In this document: in pieces, positions 50,673 through 59,497 of the stretch | How positions within the stretch are numbered: the stretch's first letter is position 1 | Layout of the letters: every line of letters starts with the position of its first letter | Source: Chloroflexota bacterium | GTDB lineage: Bacteria > Chloroflexota > Anaerolineae > UBA1429 | NCBI GenBank assembly: GCA_019873625.1 | Contig: JAIOAW010000008.1 | Coordinates: 25,863-89,862, forward strand | Reading direction: 5' to 3' | DNA: 64,000 bases | The notes under the pieces: model-generated | Database searches by the model: none | Told to the model about the DNA's origin: nothing | What the model saw: the letters and a program-made list of their open reading frames with translations, nothing else | Translations under genes and position numbers: made by a program

Positions 50673-50820
50673 AAGGCCCTCACCCTAGCCCTCTCCCGCG
50701 CCTGCGGGAGAGGGAACTGGGGCGCGAGGCTCCAGGCCTGCGGGAGGGTAAAAAAAGGCCCTCGCTCCCTGTTTCCCCTCTCCCACGGTCAGCGTGGGAG
50801 AGGGGCAGGGGTGAGGGCAT
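50673..50820 (+). repeat. Composite palindromic repeat, copy 5
   Basis: CCCTCTCCCGC/GCGGGAGAGGG hairpin near 50689-50714, GCCTGCGGGAGGGTAAA (as in copy 6), then CCCCTCTCCCAC/GTGGGAGAGGGG near 50775-50803 and GGGTGAGGGC. It runs directly into the first, damaged repeat of the CRISPR array. Confidence 0.8.
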
Positions 50821-51628
50821 TTGAATACCCCTCAGGGCATCGGGTTTTTTCTACTGTATGAGGTATCCTACGAGTTACAAGAGGGGATGAAATCGGCGGG
50901 GTCTTAATACCCCTCAGGGCATCTGGTTTTTTCTACGGCTCATTACGGGAGACTATAGAACTGTGTTTGGAGACTGTGCGTCTTAATACCCCTCAGGGCA
51001 TCGGGTTTTTTCTACCGATGGAGATGGAGAAGGAGAAGGAGAAGGTCGAGAACGAGTCTTAATACCCCTCAGGGCATCGGGTTTTTTCTACAAAGGAGGA
51101 AAAATGCTAGATCTAATTATTTGCGCAAAGTCTTAATACCCCTCAGGGCATCGGGTTTTTTCTACGGGGGCAGAGAGTATCCGCTCACTATGTCTTCTTG
51201 AGGAGGTCTTAATACCCCTCAGGGCATCGGGTTTTTTCTACCCAACGGCTAGCCGTCGCCGCAGTGCGGCGGGGCCTGTGGGTCTTAATACCCCTCAGGG
51301 CATCGGGTTTTTTCTACATTGAATAGCGGATCGGCGCATAACCCGATAACAGGCACAGTAAGTCTTAATACCCCTCAGGGCATCGGGTTTTTTCTACCGC
51401 TCGGGATTGAATGGCACAAGTTGCCACCTGCTCAATAGGGTCTTAATACCCCTCAGGGCATCGGGTTTTTTCTACAAGTAGAGCAAACCGAGACGCAAGC
51501 CCCCGCCAGGTCGGAGGTGTCTTAATACCCCTCAGGGCATCGGGTTTTTTCTACCTACCGTGCGAGTCCGATTGGCGCGGTTGTGCCGTTCCGTCTTAAT
51601 ACCCCTCAGGGCATCGGGTTTTTTCTAC
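50819..51628. CRISPR. Orphan CRISPR array: 11 repeats of 36 bp, 10 spacers of 38-46 bp
   Basis: Repeat (plus strand) starts GTCTTAATACCCCTCAGGGC and ends CATCGGGTTTTTTCTAC with a small CCCT-C-AGGG stem. Repeat starts: 50819, 50901, 50980, 51056, 51130, 51206, 51282, 51362, 51440, 51519, 51593. Spacers are 46, 43, 40, 38, 40, 40, 44, 42, 43 and 38 bp. Repeat 1 is damaged over its first five bases and repeat 2 has one change (CTGG for CGGG), so this is the old end; the leader should be on the right and transcription leftward. The transcribed-strand repeat would then end ATTAAGAC, like the ATTGAAA(C/G) handles of type I/III systems. The repeat is unrelated to the type I-E repeat at 63926, and no matching cas genes are here. 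Confidence 0.95.
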
Positions 51629-51915
51629 CCTTCTGGGCACCCTGGGATGGCGCCGCTCAAAAACCCCCTCGAAATACCTGGAAGCGGCCATGTTCACCCC
51701 ACTGCGGGCCTGTTCCAGCCCCTCACGATGCCCAGCGCCAACCACAGTATACCCCTTTGCGTAGGACTCTGCAAAAAGGCCCTTTTTAGCCCCCGTTTTG
51801 AGGAGTCCTACGCAAAATGCAACGCACTCCTTTTTCTGCTTATAATCACTTTCATTATAGCAGTTTGCCAGCCTCGGTCAGGGAGCGGGAGCCGAGACCC
51901 CCGCTCCCTCGAACC
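51629..51915 (-). promoter_or_regulatory. Leader of the orphan CRISPR array with nested inverted repeats
   Basis: 287 bp without a gene. TTTGCGTAGGACTC (51756-51769) and its exact complement at 51803-51816 enclose AAAAAGG/CCTTTTT (51773-51787). To the right, a minus-strand TATAAT (plus 51854-51859) could drive leftward pre-crRNA transcription; its -35 is poor. A plus-strand TATAAT lies beside it. Confidence 0.5.
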
Positions 51916-53997
51916 TCATCCGCCGCGTTCCTTTTCTTTCTCGGCGCGCTTTTCGGCCTCGGCCTTGATCTTTTCCACCAGGTGCGCGGGCACGATGTCA
52001 TAGCGCACGAATTCCATCGTGTACATCCCCCGGCCTTGGGTCATCGAGCGCAGGTCGGTGGCGTAGCGCTGGATTTCAGCCAGGGGCACCAAGGCCGTGA
52101 TGATGCCATTCCCGCGCGATTGCTCCATCCCCAGCACTTGGGCGCGGCGCGTGTTTAGGTCTCCTAAAATATCGCCCATAAACTCCTCGGGCACGGTTAC
52201 CACGATTTTGTAAATTGGCTCGAGGAGCACCGGCCCCGCCTGGGGGATGGCGTTGCGGAAGGCGAGGTGCGCCGCGAGTTTGAACGAGAGTTCGGAGGAA
52301 TCCACGGGGTGGTAGGAGCCATCGTAGATGACGCAGCGGAAATCCACCGTGGGGTAGCCGGCGATGACGCCCGTCTGCATAATCTCGCGGATGCCCTTTT
52401 CCACCGCGGGGATGTACTGCTTGGGCACAGCCCCGCCGAAAATCTCGCTCACGAATTCGAACCCTGCGCCGCGCTCCAGCGGTTCAAAGCGGCAGTACAC
52501 GTCTCCAAATTGGCCGCGGCCGCCCGTCTGCTTCTTGTGGCGCCCTTGGGCGGAACTGACCTTGGTAATCGTCTCGCGGTAGGGGATCTTGGGCAGGTCG
52601 GTCTCCACCTCGACGCCGAATTTCTGCGCCAAGCGGCGCGTGGCGATCTGGATGTGGGATTCGCCCATCCCCGAGAGGATGGTCTCGTTCGTCTCGGTGT
52701 TGCGCTCCACGCGCAGGGTGGGGTCCTCTTCCACCAGTCGGCTGAGGCTGACGCCGAGTTTATCGAGGTCGGCCTTGGTCTTGGGGAAGACGGCCACCGA
52801 ATAGAGCGGCTCGGGATAGGTTACGCGTGGCATCTGATACGGCGCGCCGCGATCGCACAGGGTATCGTTCGTGGTCGTTACGCCCAGGCGCGTCACCACG
52901 CCGATATCGCCCGCCTTGATGGTGGGGATGGGTGACTGCTCTTTGCCGCGCACCATATAGAGTTGGCCGATGCGCTCCTCCTCGTTGGCGCGGCTATTCC
53001 AGACGCGGCTATCGGAATAGAGCGTGCCGCTGTACACGCGCAGGTAAGAAAGTTTCCCCACAAAGGGGTCGGCCAGGGTCTTGAACACCTGCACCACGAG
53101 GGGGCCGTTGGGGTCAGCCGTGAGGGAGACCTCTTCGTTTGTGGCCAGGTTCACGGCCGTGCGCGGCACGCGCGTGGGGTCGGGCAGGTAGGCGACGATC
53201 GCATCGAGCAGTTGGGGAATGGCCACATTCTTGGTGGCCGACCCGGTAAGGACGAGCACGAACTCGCCGCGCGCCGACCCCTCTGCCAGGGCGCGGCGGA
53301 TCTCGTCGTTCGTCAGTTCCTCGCCATCGAGGTATTTGAGCATCAACTCATCGTCCACCTCGGCGGCGAATTCCATCATCTCGGTGCGGGCGGCCTCGGC
53401 GGCAGCGCGCATCTCGGGCGGCACCTCGGCCTCCTGGCCATCGGCTAGGTAGGCCTTCATCTCGATGAGGTCCACCACGCCGCGGAAGGCGGCCTGCGCC
53501 CCGATGGGCAACTGGATGGGCACAAAACGCGCGTCAAACTTGGTGCGGAGCGCCTCCAAGGCGCGTTCGAACGAGGCGTTATCGCGATCCATCTTGTTCA
53601 CAAAGACGAGCCGCGGGCGCTTTTCCTCCTCGAGGAAGCGCCAATGGAGTTCGGCGCCCACCTCCACGCCCGAGGCGGCGCAGATGACGAGCACTCCGGC
53701 ATCGGCCGCACGGATGGCCGCCTTGACCTCGCCCACGAAATCCAAATAGCCGGGCGCATCGAGCAGGTTGACCTTGCACCCTCGCCACTCGAAGGGAAGC
53801 ACCGAGCAGTTTACCGAAAAGCCGCGCGCCTGCTCCTCTTCGTCATAGTCAGACGTGGTGTTCTTGTCTTCCACGCGGCCCAAACGCGAGATGGCCCCGG
53901 CATCGAACAGGATGGCCTCGCTCAGCGAGGTTTTGCCACTGCTCCCGTGGCCCAATAGGACGACGTTGCGCATCTGTTCCACTGCGTAATCCTTCAT
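51916..53997 (-). CDS. Elongation factor G paralogue (EF-G2 type)
   Basis: 693-aa translational GTPase. G1 reads GHGSSGKTSLSEAILF and G2 RGFSVNCSVLPFEW in place of the canonical AHIDAGKTTTTE and RGITI; G3 is DAPGYLDFVGEVK and G4 NKMDRD. Domains II-V are complete, with the domain IV stretch GGRGQFGDVYCRFEP and the C-terminal EPIYKIVVTVPEEFMGDILG. This is the EF-G2 pattern seen in Thermus and Chloroflexota, not the main FusA, which normally sits with rpsL-rpsG. Possible role in slow GTP turnover or stress translation. GAGGGG precedes the ATG. Alone with its own promoter. Confidence 0.9.
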   Translation of the reverse strand: MKDYAVEQMRNVVLLGHGSSGKTSLSEAILFDAGAISRLGRVEDKNTTSDYDEEEQARGFSVNCSVLPFEWRGCKVNLLDAPGYLDFVGEVKAAIRAADAGVLVICAASGVEVGAELHWRFLEEEKRPRLVFVNKMDRDNASFERALEALRTKFDARFVPIQLPIGAQAAFRGVVDLIEMKAYLADGQEAEVPPEMRAAAEAARTEMMEFAAEVDDELMLKYLDGEELTNDEIRRALAEGSARGEFVLVLTGSATKNVAIPQLLDAIVAYLPDPTRVPRTAVNLATNEEVSLTADPNGPLVVQVFKTLADPFVGKLSYLRVYSGTLYSDSRVWNSRANEEERIGQLYMVRGKEQSPIPTIKAGDIGVVTRLGVTTTNDTLCDRGAPYQMPRVTYPEPLYSVAVFPKTKADLDKLGVSLSRLVEEDPTLRVERNTETNETILSGMGESHIQIATRRLAQKFGVEVETDLPKIPYRETITKVSSAQGRHKKQTGGRGQFGDVYCRFEPLERGAGFEFVSEIFGGAVPKQYIPAVEKGIREIMQTGVIAGYPTVDFRCVIYDGSYHPVDSSELSFKLAAHLAFRNAIPQAGPVLLEPIYKIVVTVPEEFMGDILGDLNTRRAQVLGMEQSRGNGIITALVPLAEIQRYATDLRSMTQGRGMYTMEFVRYDIVPAHLVEKIKAEAEKRAEKEKERGG

Positions 53998-54040
53998 AAA
54001 GCAAAGCCCCTCCTAGCATAACCTCCACCTAGACCCGACC

Positions 54041-54069
54041 AGTATACCACGAGACGGGCTAATTACCAA
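54041..54069 (-). promoter_or_regulatory. Promoter of the EF-G2 gene
   Basis: Minus strand TTGGTA (54064-54069), 17-bp spacer, TATACT (54041-54046), about 44 bp upstream of the ATG at 53997. Confidence 0.7.
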
Positions 54070-54118
54070 TTATCTCACGCGAACCCCGCGCGCTTCGTGT
54101 TGGGCGGGGCTAGGGAAG

Positions 54119-54174
54119 TGGTTTTCGGCGCCGTTTTACCCTATAATGCCCGTGGCGACGACACATTTCGTCGC
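54119..54174 (+). promoter_or_regulatory. Promoter and inverted repeat upstream of the cas operon
   Basis: Perfect TATAAT (54142-54147) with only a weak TGGTTT 17 bp upstream. Just downstream, GCGACGA (54155-54161) and TCGTCGC (54168-54174) form an inverted repeat over the early transcribed region, 42 bp before the WYL gene: a plausible operator for that regulator. Confidence 0.5.
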
Positions 54175-54216
54175 GGGGGGCTGCTAGAATGAAACTAGGG
54201 CAAAAGGAGGTTCCCT

Positions 54217-55200
54217 ATGGATCCGGAGGACGGTCTTATCCGCAATAAGGCGCAACGGCTCACCTACATCAACCACCTTTTGTATCGCCATCCGCGCGGG
54301 CTGACCACCCGCGAATTGGCCAGGCTCTGCAACGTGAATCAGCGCACCATCCAACGTGATTTGCGCGACCTAGAAGATATGGGCGTGCCCCTCTGGCCAG
54401 ATGAAGGGCGTTACCGCGTCCTCGAAGGGCATTATATCCCGCCTATTCACCTAAAATTGCCCGAAGCGGTGGCCCTCTATCTCGCCGGCCGGCTCCTTGC
54501 CCGCTACTCCGACCGATGCGATGCCCACACCTTCTCCGCGCTCCTCAAACTTGCCAACGTCTTGCCGCAGCCAATGAGCGCGCATATGCACGCCTCCATC
54601 CAACGCCTCGCCACCCGCGAGCAAGATCACCATATGCAGCAGGTTATGGAGGTCCTTGCCACGGCCTGGGCCGGCCAACGCGTCGTACATATCCGCTACT
54701 TTGGCGCACAGAGCGAGGAACCCCGCGAGTATGACCTATGCCCCTATTGCCTAGAGGCCTCGGGCGAGGGGAACGCCATCTATGTCATCGGCTGGGCGGT
54801 GCAGGCGAACGAACTGCGCACCTTCAAGTTGGAACGCATTCAGGAGGCACAGTTGACGGAGGAAACCTTTGACCCGCCTGCCGATTTCGATGCGCCAGCC
54901 TTGCTCGATTCCTGCTGGGGTATTATGTACGGCGAGGAGAAGGAGCGCGTGACGTTGCGTTTTGCGCCCAGCGCCACGCGGCGCTTGCTGGAGACGACCT
55001 GGCATCCCTCGCAAAGTTTGGATGTTCTGCCGGATGGGGGCTGCCTTTTGCGGTTGGAAATCGCCCATCCGGAGGAGATGATCTACTGGATTCGCGGCTG
55101 GGGGCCGCAGGTAGAGGTGCTGGAGCCGGCCTGGCTGCGCGAGAGGATGGCCGCCGAGGCCAAGGCCACGGCCGCACTGTACGCCGGAGGTGAGGTATGA
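54217..55200 (+). CDS. WYL-domain transcriptional regulator of the cas operon
   Basis: 327-aa regulator. Winged HTH at about 10-65 (QRLTYINHLLYRHPRGLTTR, ELARLCNVNQRTIQRDLRDL), WYL domain at about 145-215 (VVHIRYFGAQSEEPREYDLC, then YVIGWAVQANELRTFKLERI) and a C-terminal WCX region (ERVTLRFAPSATRRLLETTW). AAAAGGAGG precedes the ATG. Its stop overlaps the cas3 start by 4 bp, so it is the first gene of the cas transcript. WYL proteins often sense nucleic-acid ligands and repress CRISPR loci; repression here is inferred. Confidence 0.92.
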   Translation: MDPEDGLIRNKAQRLTYINHLLYRHPRGLTTRELARLCNVNQRTIQRDLRDLEDMGVPLWPDEGRYRVLEGHYIPPIHLKLPEAVALYLAGRLLARYSDRCDAHTFSALLKLANVLPQPMSAHMHASIQRLATREQDHHMQQVMEVLATAWAGQRVVHIRYFGAQSEEPREYDLCPYCLEASGEGNAIYVIGWAVQANELRTFKLERIQEAQLTEETFDPPADFDAPALLDSCWGIMYGEEKERVTLRFAPSATRRLLETTWHPSQSLDVLPDGGCLLRLEIAHPEEMIYWIRGWGPQVEVLEPAWLRERMAAEAKATAALYAGGEV

Positions 55201-57914
55201 ACCTTTGGGCACTTTGGGGGAAGACGTACAAGGTCGGCGAGGAGACGACGGCGCGTCCGCTCCTTTGCCATATGGTGGATGTGGCCGAGGTGGTGGGCGC
55301 GATGTGGGATGCCTGCCTCGGCGAGGGGCTGCGGCGGCACATTGCCGAGGCCCTCGGCTGTGATGACGAGGGCGCCCGCCGCACGCTGATGTTCTGGGCC
55401 TCCCTTCACGACCTGGGCAAGGCCAGCCCGGCCTTTCAAAGGCAGCATAAGCCGGCGGTGGAAGAGTTGGAGAGGGAGGGATTACGTTTCCCCGCAGTTC
55501 CAAAAGCGGTACCCTGCCATCATGGCGCAATTACGGCTTGGGCCGTGCCGGAATTGTTGCACGATCAGGGCCTATCGGACGAGTGGGCATCCAATGTTGC
55601 TGCGGCGATAGGAGGCCATCACGGGACGTGGCCTAGCAGTTTCGAACTTGAACGATTTGCCACTCCCTCTCAAAGGGGAGGAAACGAGTGGCAGAGTGTG
55701 CGCCGTGAGTTGTTCAATCAGATAATCAATTTGATTGCTCCTCCCAAAATCAACCCGCCGGACGAACCTTTTGAGTTACGCAACAGTGTCTTGATGTTAC
55801 TATCTGGTTTGACGTCTGTTTCAGATTGGATTGCCTCCATTGAAGATCCATTTACCACAAGCCCTCCACTGAAAAATCTTCAAGATTATGTAGGCTCTTC
55901 TGCAAAACGCGCGCACACAACTCTTGAGGAGTTGGGGTTCACAGGGTGGGTTGCACCAGTTGAAGAAATATCTATGCAGGCACTATGTGATTTGGCCGAC
56001 TTACGCCCATTGCAGAGGCAGATTGTTAGTATGGCGGCTGAACTATCTCACCCTAGTCTCGTGATCATTGAGGCACCTACAGGGGTTGGCAAAACCGAGG
56101 CCGCGCTTTATCTCGCGGATCATTGGGCGCGCGTATTAAGGCAGAATGGGATGTATATTGCGATGCCCACGATGGCAACGAGCAACCAAATGTACTCAAG
56201 AGTGAGAAAGATACTTACCAATCGGTATCCAAACCTCGATATAAATTATCAGTTATTGCATGGTGATGCTTTGCTTATGCAGGCAGATCGTCTTCCAAAT
56301 TTCGGCACTATTGCTGAGGATGAACCGGTAGGCCGAGTCCGTGCCGCAGAGTGGTTTACCAAACGAAAAAGAGGCCTCCTTGCACCGTTCGCAGTGGGCA
56401 CTGTTGATCAAGCCTTGCTCGCGATATTGCAGACAAACCACTTTTTCATACGGCTTTTAGGCCTAAGCCATAAAACAGTTGTTTTTGATGAGGTTCACGC
56501 ATATGATACCTATATGGAAATGCTATTTTTCTTACTCCTCAGGTGGCTTGGTATCCTTCGCGCCTCTGTAATTATCCTCTCTGCAACATTACCAGAAGCC
56601 ACGAGGCAGCGCATTTGTGAAGCATACCTAGGGAAAGAGATACTGTTACCCGATGTACCGTATCCGTCGATCACATGGAATCAAGCAGACAAAATACAAT
56701 GCATTCATATCCCCCATGAAAACAAGCCCCCAATTCGTCTGGTGCCGATTAGCCGCTCCTCGGAGGCGATTTTAGCCTGTTTACGTGAATCTTTGGCCGA
56801 TGGCGGATGTGCTGCGGTCATTTGTAATACAGTGCGCCGCGCGCAGGAAGTCTTTCAGGCCATTCGCGCGGCTGGAATCGTGCCAAAGGAGCAAACGTTC
56901 CTTTTTCACGCCCGCTTTCCACGTGAAAGGCGCGCGCAGATCGAAAATGTGATCACTAGCCGGTTTGGCAAGGCCTCCCGTTCACCCTGCGAACGTTCCA
57001 TCGTCGTAGCGACGCAGGTTATCGAGCAGAGTCTCGATCTCGATTTCGATGTGATGATATCGGACTTGGCACCTGTTGATCTCATCATCCAACGAGTCGG
57101 CCGATTGCACCGCCACCCGGAACATGACGAACGCCACGAACGCCCGCTAAGGTTAACATCTCCCACTTTGTATGTGGCAATGCCAGAGGCCAACGGAGAA
57201 GAGATCTCATTCGACCGAGGCGACTCTTATGTCTATGCCCGTTATATCCTCTTGCGGAGTTACCTAGCACTCAAGGGGCGAACTTATCTCGAACTCCCCA
57301 AAGAAACTGAGGACCTTATCGAGGCTGTATACGGCACTGAAGAGCGACTAGGAACCCTATCCGAGAAAATTCGTCAAGATCTCTTAAAGTACAAAGAAGA
57401 AATGGAACAAGATAGGCGTTTTGCGGAGAATGAGGCTTTGAAAAAACTCATTGCTGAACCGAATCGTCGAGATCTCCTTGAAGGTAGCAATGCTGGCTTA
57501 GAGGAAGACGCCCCTGAGTTGAGCGCTTTCCGGCGAGCCGCGACTCGTCTCTCCCCTCCCAATGTGGCGCTTGTCTGTTTGAGAGGTTCACCGGAAAGTG
57601 CATGGATCGAGAGAGAGGGGGAAATCATACCGATTGACTTACATAAAGCACCTCATCAGGAGGAGGCCATTCTGTTAGCCAACCAACAAGTTGAGTCGTC
57701 CGACTATCGCCTGGTACAACATTTCACAGCACAAGAGCCTCCCGAAAATTGGCGCAAGAACGCCTTTTTGCGCTATGCTCGGCCTGTATTCCTTGACGAG
57801 ACTGGGAAATATTCCCCAGAAGGGGAGGATTGGATTCTCATAATGGATAACGATCTTGGTCTTGTTATTCTTGAGAAGGAGGGGCGTAATGCCGACATTC
57901 AATCTACTCCGTGA
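55197..57914 (+). CDS. cas3: Cas3 nuclease-helicase (HD-DExH fusion)
   Basis: 905-aa effector nuclease of type I interference. HD domain (1-220): LCHMVDVAEV, the HD pair in SLHDLGKASPAFQ, PCHHGA and GGHHGTWPSS all keep their metal residues. Helicase: Walker A APTGVGKTEAALYLA (Lys299), DEVHAYDTYM (Asp431, DExH), SATLPEATRQ, and motif VI QRVGRLHRHPEHDER. Single fused protein, typical for I-E. The first about 440 bp are GC-rich like the neighbours, after which composition becomes clearly AT-richer. Its 3' end overlaps casA by 26 bp. Confidence 0.96.
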   Translation: MNLWALWGKTYKVGEETTARPLLCHMVDVAEVVGAMWDACLGEGLRRHIAEALGCDDEGARRTLMFWASLHDLGKASPAFQRQHKPAVEELEREGLRFPAVPKAVPCHHGAITAWAVPELLHDQGLSDEWASNVAAAIGGHHGTWPSSFELERFATPSQRGGNEWQSVRRELFNQIINLIAPPKINPPDEPFELRNSVLMLLSGLTSVSDWIASIEDPFTTSPPLKNLQDYVGSSAKRAHTTLEELGFTGWVAPVEEISMQALCDLADLRPLQRQIVSMAAELSHPSLVIIEAPTGVGKTEAALYLADHWARVLRQNGMYIAMPTMATSNQMYSRVRKILTNRYPNLDINYQLLHGDALLMQADRLPNFGTIAEDEPVGRVRAAEWFTKRKRGLLAPFAVGTVDQALLAILQTNHFFIRLLGLSHKTVVFDEVHAYDTYMEMLFFLLLRWLGILRASVIILSATLPEATRQRICEAYLGKEILLPDVPYPSITWNQADKIQCIHIPHENKPPIRLVPISRSSEAILACLRESLADGGCAAVICNTVRRAQEVFQAIRAAGIVPKEQTFLFHARFPRERRAQIENVITSRFGKASRSPCERSIVVATQVIEQSLDLDFDVMISDLAPVDLIIQRVGRLHRHPEHDERHERPLRLTSPTLYVAMPEANGEEISFDRGDSYVYARYILLRSYLALKGRTYLELPKETEDLIEAVYGTEERLGTLSEKIRQDLLKYKEEMEQDRRFAENEALKKLIAEPNRRDLLEGSNAGLEEDAPELSAFRRAATRLSPPNVALVCLRGSPESAWIEREGEIIPIDLHKAPHQEEAILLANQQVESSDYRLVQHFTAQEPPENWRKNAFLRYARPVFLDETGKYSPEGEDWILIMDNDLGLVILEKEGRNADIQSTP

Positions 57915-59487
57915 TCCCTGGGTACCGTGCTTGCCGAGGGGCACAAACCCAACCCCCATTTTGCTTAGCCTGCGCGATACACTCGTACAGGCGCACGATC
58001 TCCGTGAGATATACACTGACTCGCCGCTTACCACAGCGGCTCTGATGCGTTTGATGCTCGCGGTGCTGCACCGTGTGTTCGGCCCCAAAGACCGTTGGGA
58101 ATGGGCGAAGCTGTGGCAGGTTGGGCGCTGGGATGTTGCGCAGTTGGATGACTATTTTGGCCGGTGGGCCGAGCGGTTTGATCTTTTCGATGGGCAATAC
58201 CCCTTTTACCAGGTGCGCGAATTCCGAGCAGACAAATCGCCAGACCTCACACCGGTCTCCGGGCTAGTTCATGAGGAGGCCTCTGGCAATAATGTGACCC
58301 TTTTCGACCACCACGTTGATGCCGAGGAGCGTTTCCTGATGCCCGATGAAGCCGCTCTCAGGCTAATAACGGCTCAGGCCTATGCCATTGGTTTAGGTCA
58401 AAGCCACAAATTCAGAGGAGAACAGAAGCAATTCCGCGATGGCCCTTGTGCGCGAGGCGCCCTTTTCTTTGTCGAAGGAGATTCCCTTTTCCAGACCTTG
58501 CTTCTCAGTATGCGCAAGTACCCCATCCAACAAGGCGATCGCCGCATCAACGACCGCTCTCATGATGCCCCCGCATGGGAGCAGGAAGATCCTTTTGCTG
58601 ACGGACGAACGGAACCATACGGTTACTTGGATTACCTCACTTGGCAGACATGGCAAATCCGCTTGGTTGTTGAGGAAACCGCCGAGGGGGTTCGTGTAAC
58701 CCATGTGCGCCGCTGTATGGGGCTGGAACTGGACAAGAAATGCGTTATGGATCCCTTAAAGAGTTATCAGATTTCAAGGGGCAAAGATCCTTCTCTGCGC
58801 GGCTTTAGCGAGGAGAAAGCTCTTTGGCGCGAAAGTGCCGCGCTTTTCGAAATGAGTGAATCCAACCCAGAAGGTATGCCCCAAAACCTGGCCCTTCTGA
58901 GCGAACTTGTGCGCCATAAGATCATTCCGCAACAGGCGCGCTATAAGATCATCGCAACTGGCTTGGCTACTGATCCAGGGCATGCTCGGAACGTGATCTT
59001 TTGGCGGCAAGAACGCCTGCCTTTGCCCACTGAATATCTTGCCTCCGAAGAGGCGGTGGAACGGCTAAAGAACGCCATCCAGTTGGCGGAAAACGCCGGC
59101 TCTGTTCTCGAAAGTGTTTGTGATTGGCTTGTGTGGCTAGTGTATTTTGATCCCGCAGAGCCACGCCCATTCGAAGAGTGTCGGAAGTCCAAGGATTATG
59201 AGAAAGCCAAAAAAGACAAAAAACGTCTTTTTGAGCTCGTTAAAGCCCCCTCTTATTACTGGTGGCGGTTGGATCAGGAGTTCTTTGCTATTATGGAACG
59301 CCTTGCGACAGACGAGGAAGGAGGTGTGCTCAAAGAATGGTGCGGTACCTTGCGCAGCGCCGCACAGGATGCTTTTCACGAGTCTCTGAGGGCCTTACAA
59401 CGATCTGGGCGAGCCATCCGGGCGGCGGCGCGGGCCGAAGAGTTACTACATAAGCATCTCAACTACGTATTGGCACTTGCAGAATAA
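57889..59487 (+). CDS. casA: Cascade large subunit CasA/Cse1
   Basis: 532-aa Cse1 (Cas8e), which reads the PAM and recruits Cas3. It begins FNLLRDPWVPCLPRGTNPTP, the family start, has REIYTDSPLTTAALMRLMLA and FDLFDGQYPFYQVREF, and a C-terminal four-helix region. The ATG at 57889 has GAGAAGGAGG upstream and lies within the 3' end of cas3. It is AT-richer than the flanking chromosome, like casB and casC. Confidence 0.95.
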   Translation: MPTFNLLRDPWVPCLPRGTNPTPILLSLRDTLVQAHDLREIYTDSPLTTAALMRLMLAVLHRVFGPKDRWEWAKLWQVGRWDVAQLDDYFGRWAERFDLFDGQYPFYQVREFRADKSPDLTPVSGLVHEEASGNNVTLFDHHVDAEERFLMPDEAALRLITAQAYAIGLGQSHKFRGEQKQFRDGPCARGALFFVEGDSLFQTLLLSMRKYPIQQGDRRINDRSHDAPAWEQEDPFADGRTEPYGYLDYLTWQTWQIRLVVEETAEGVRVTHVRRCMGLELDKKCVMDPLKSYQISRGKDPSLRGFSEEKALWRESAALFEMSESNPEGMPQNLALLSELVRHKIIPQQARYKIIATGLATDPGHARNVIFWRQERLPLPTEYLASEEAVERLKNAIQLAENAGSVLESVCDWLVWLVYFDPAEPRPFEECRKSKDYEKAKKDKKRLFELVKAPSYYWWRLDQEFFAIMERLATDEEGGVLKEWCGTLRSAAQDAFHESLRALQRSGRAIRAAARAEELLHKHLNYVLALAE

Positions 59488-59497
59488 GGAGGTATGG

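Noticed and set aside
50819..51628. Assigning the orphan array to the neighbouring type I-E operon
   Set aside because: Repeat length, sequence and spacer lengths differ from the I-E array found directly after cas2.
51629..51915. tracrRNA or type II/V-associated RNA beside the 36-bp array
   Set aside because: No convincing antirepeat complementary to the CRISPR repeat and no cas9/cas12 gene in the window; the inverted repeats are better treated as leader structure.
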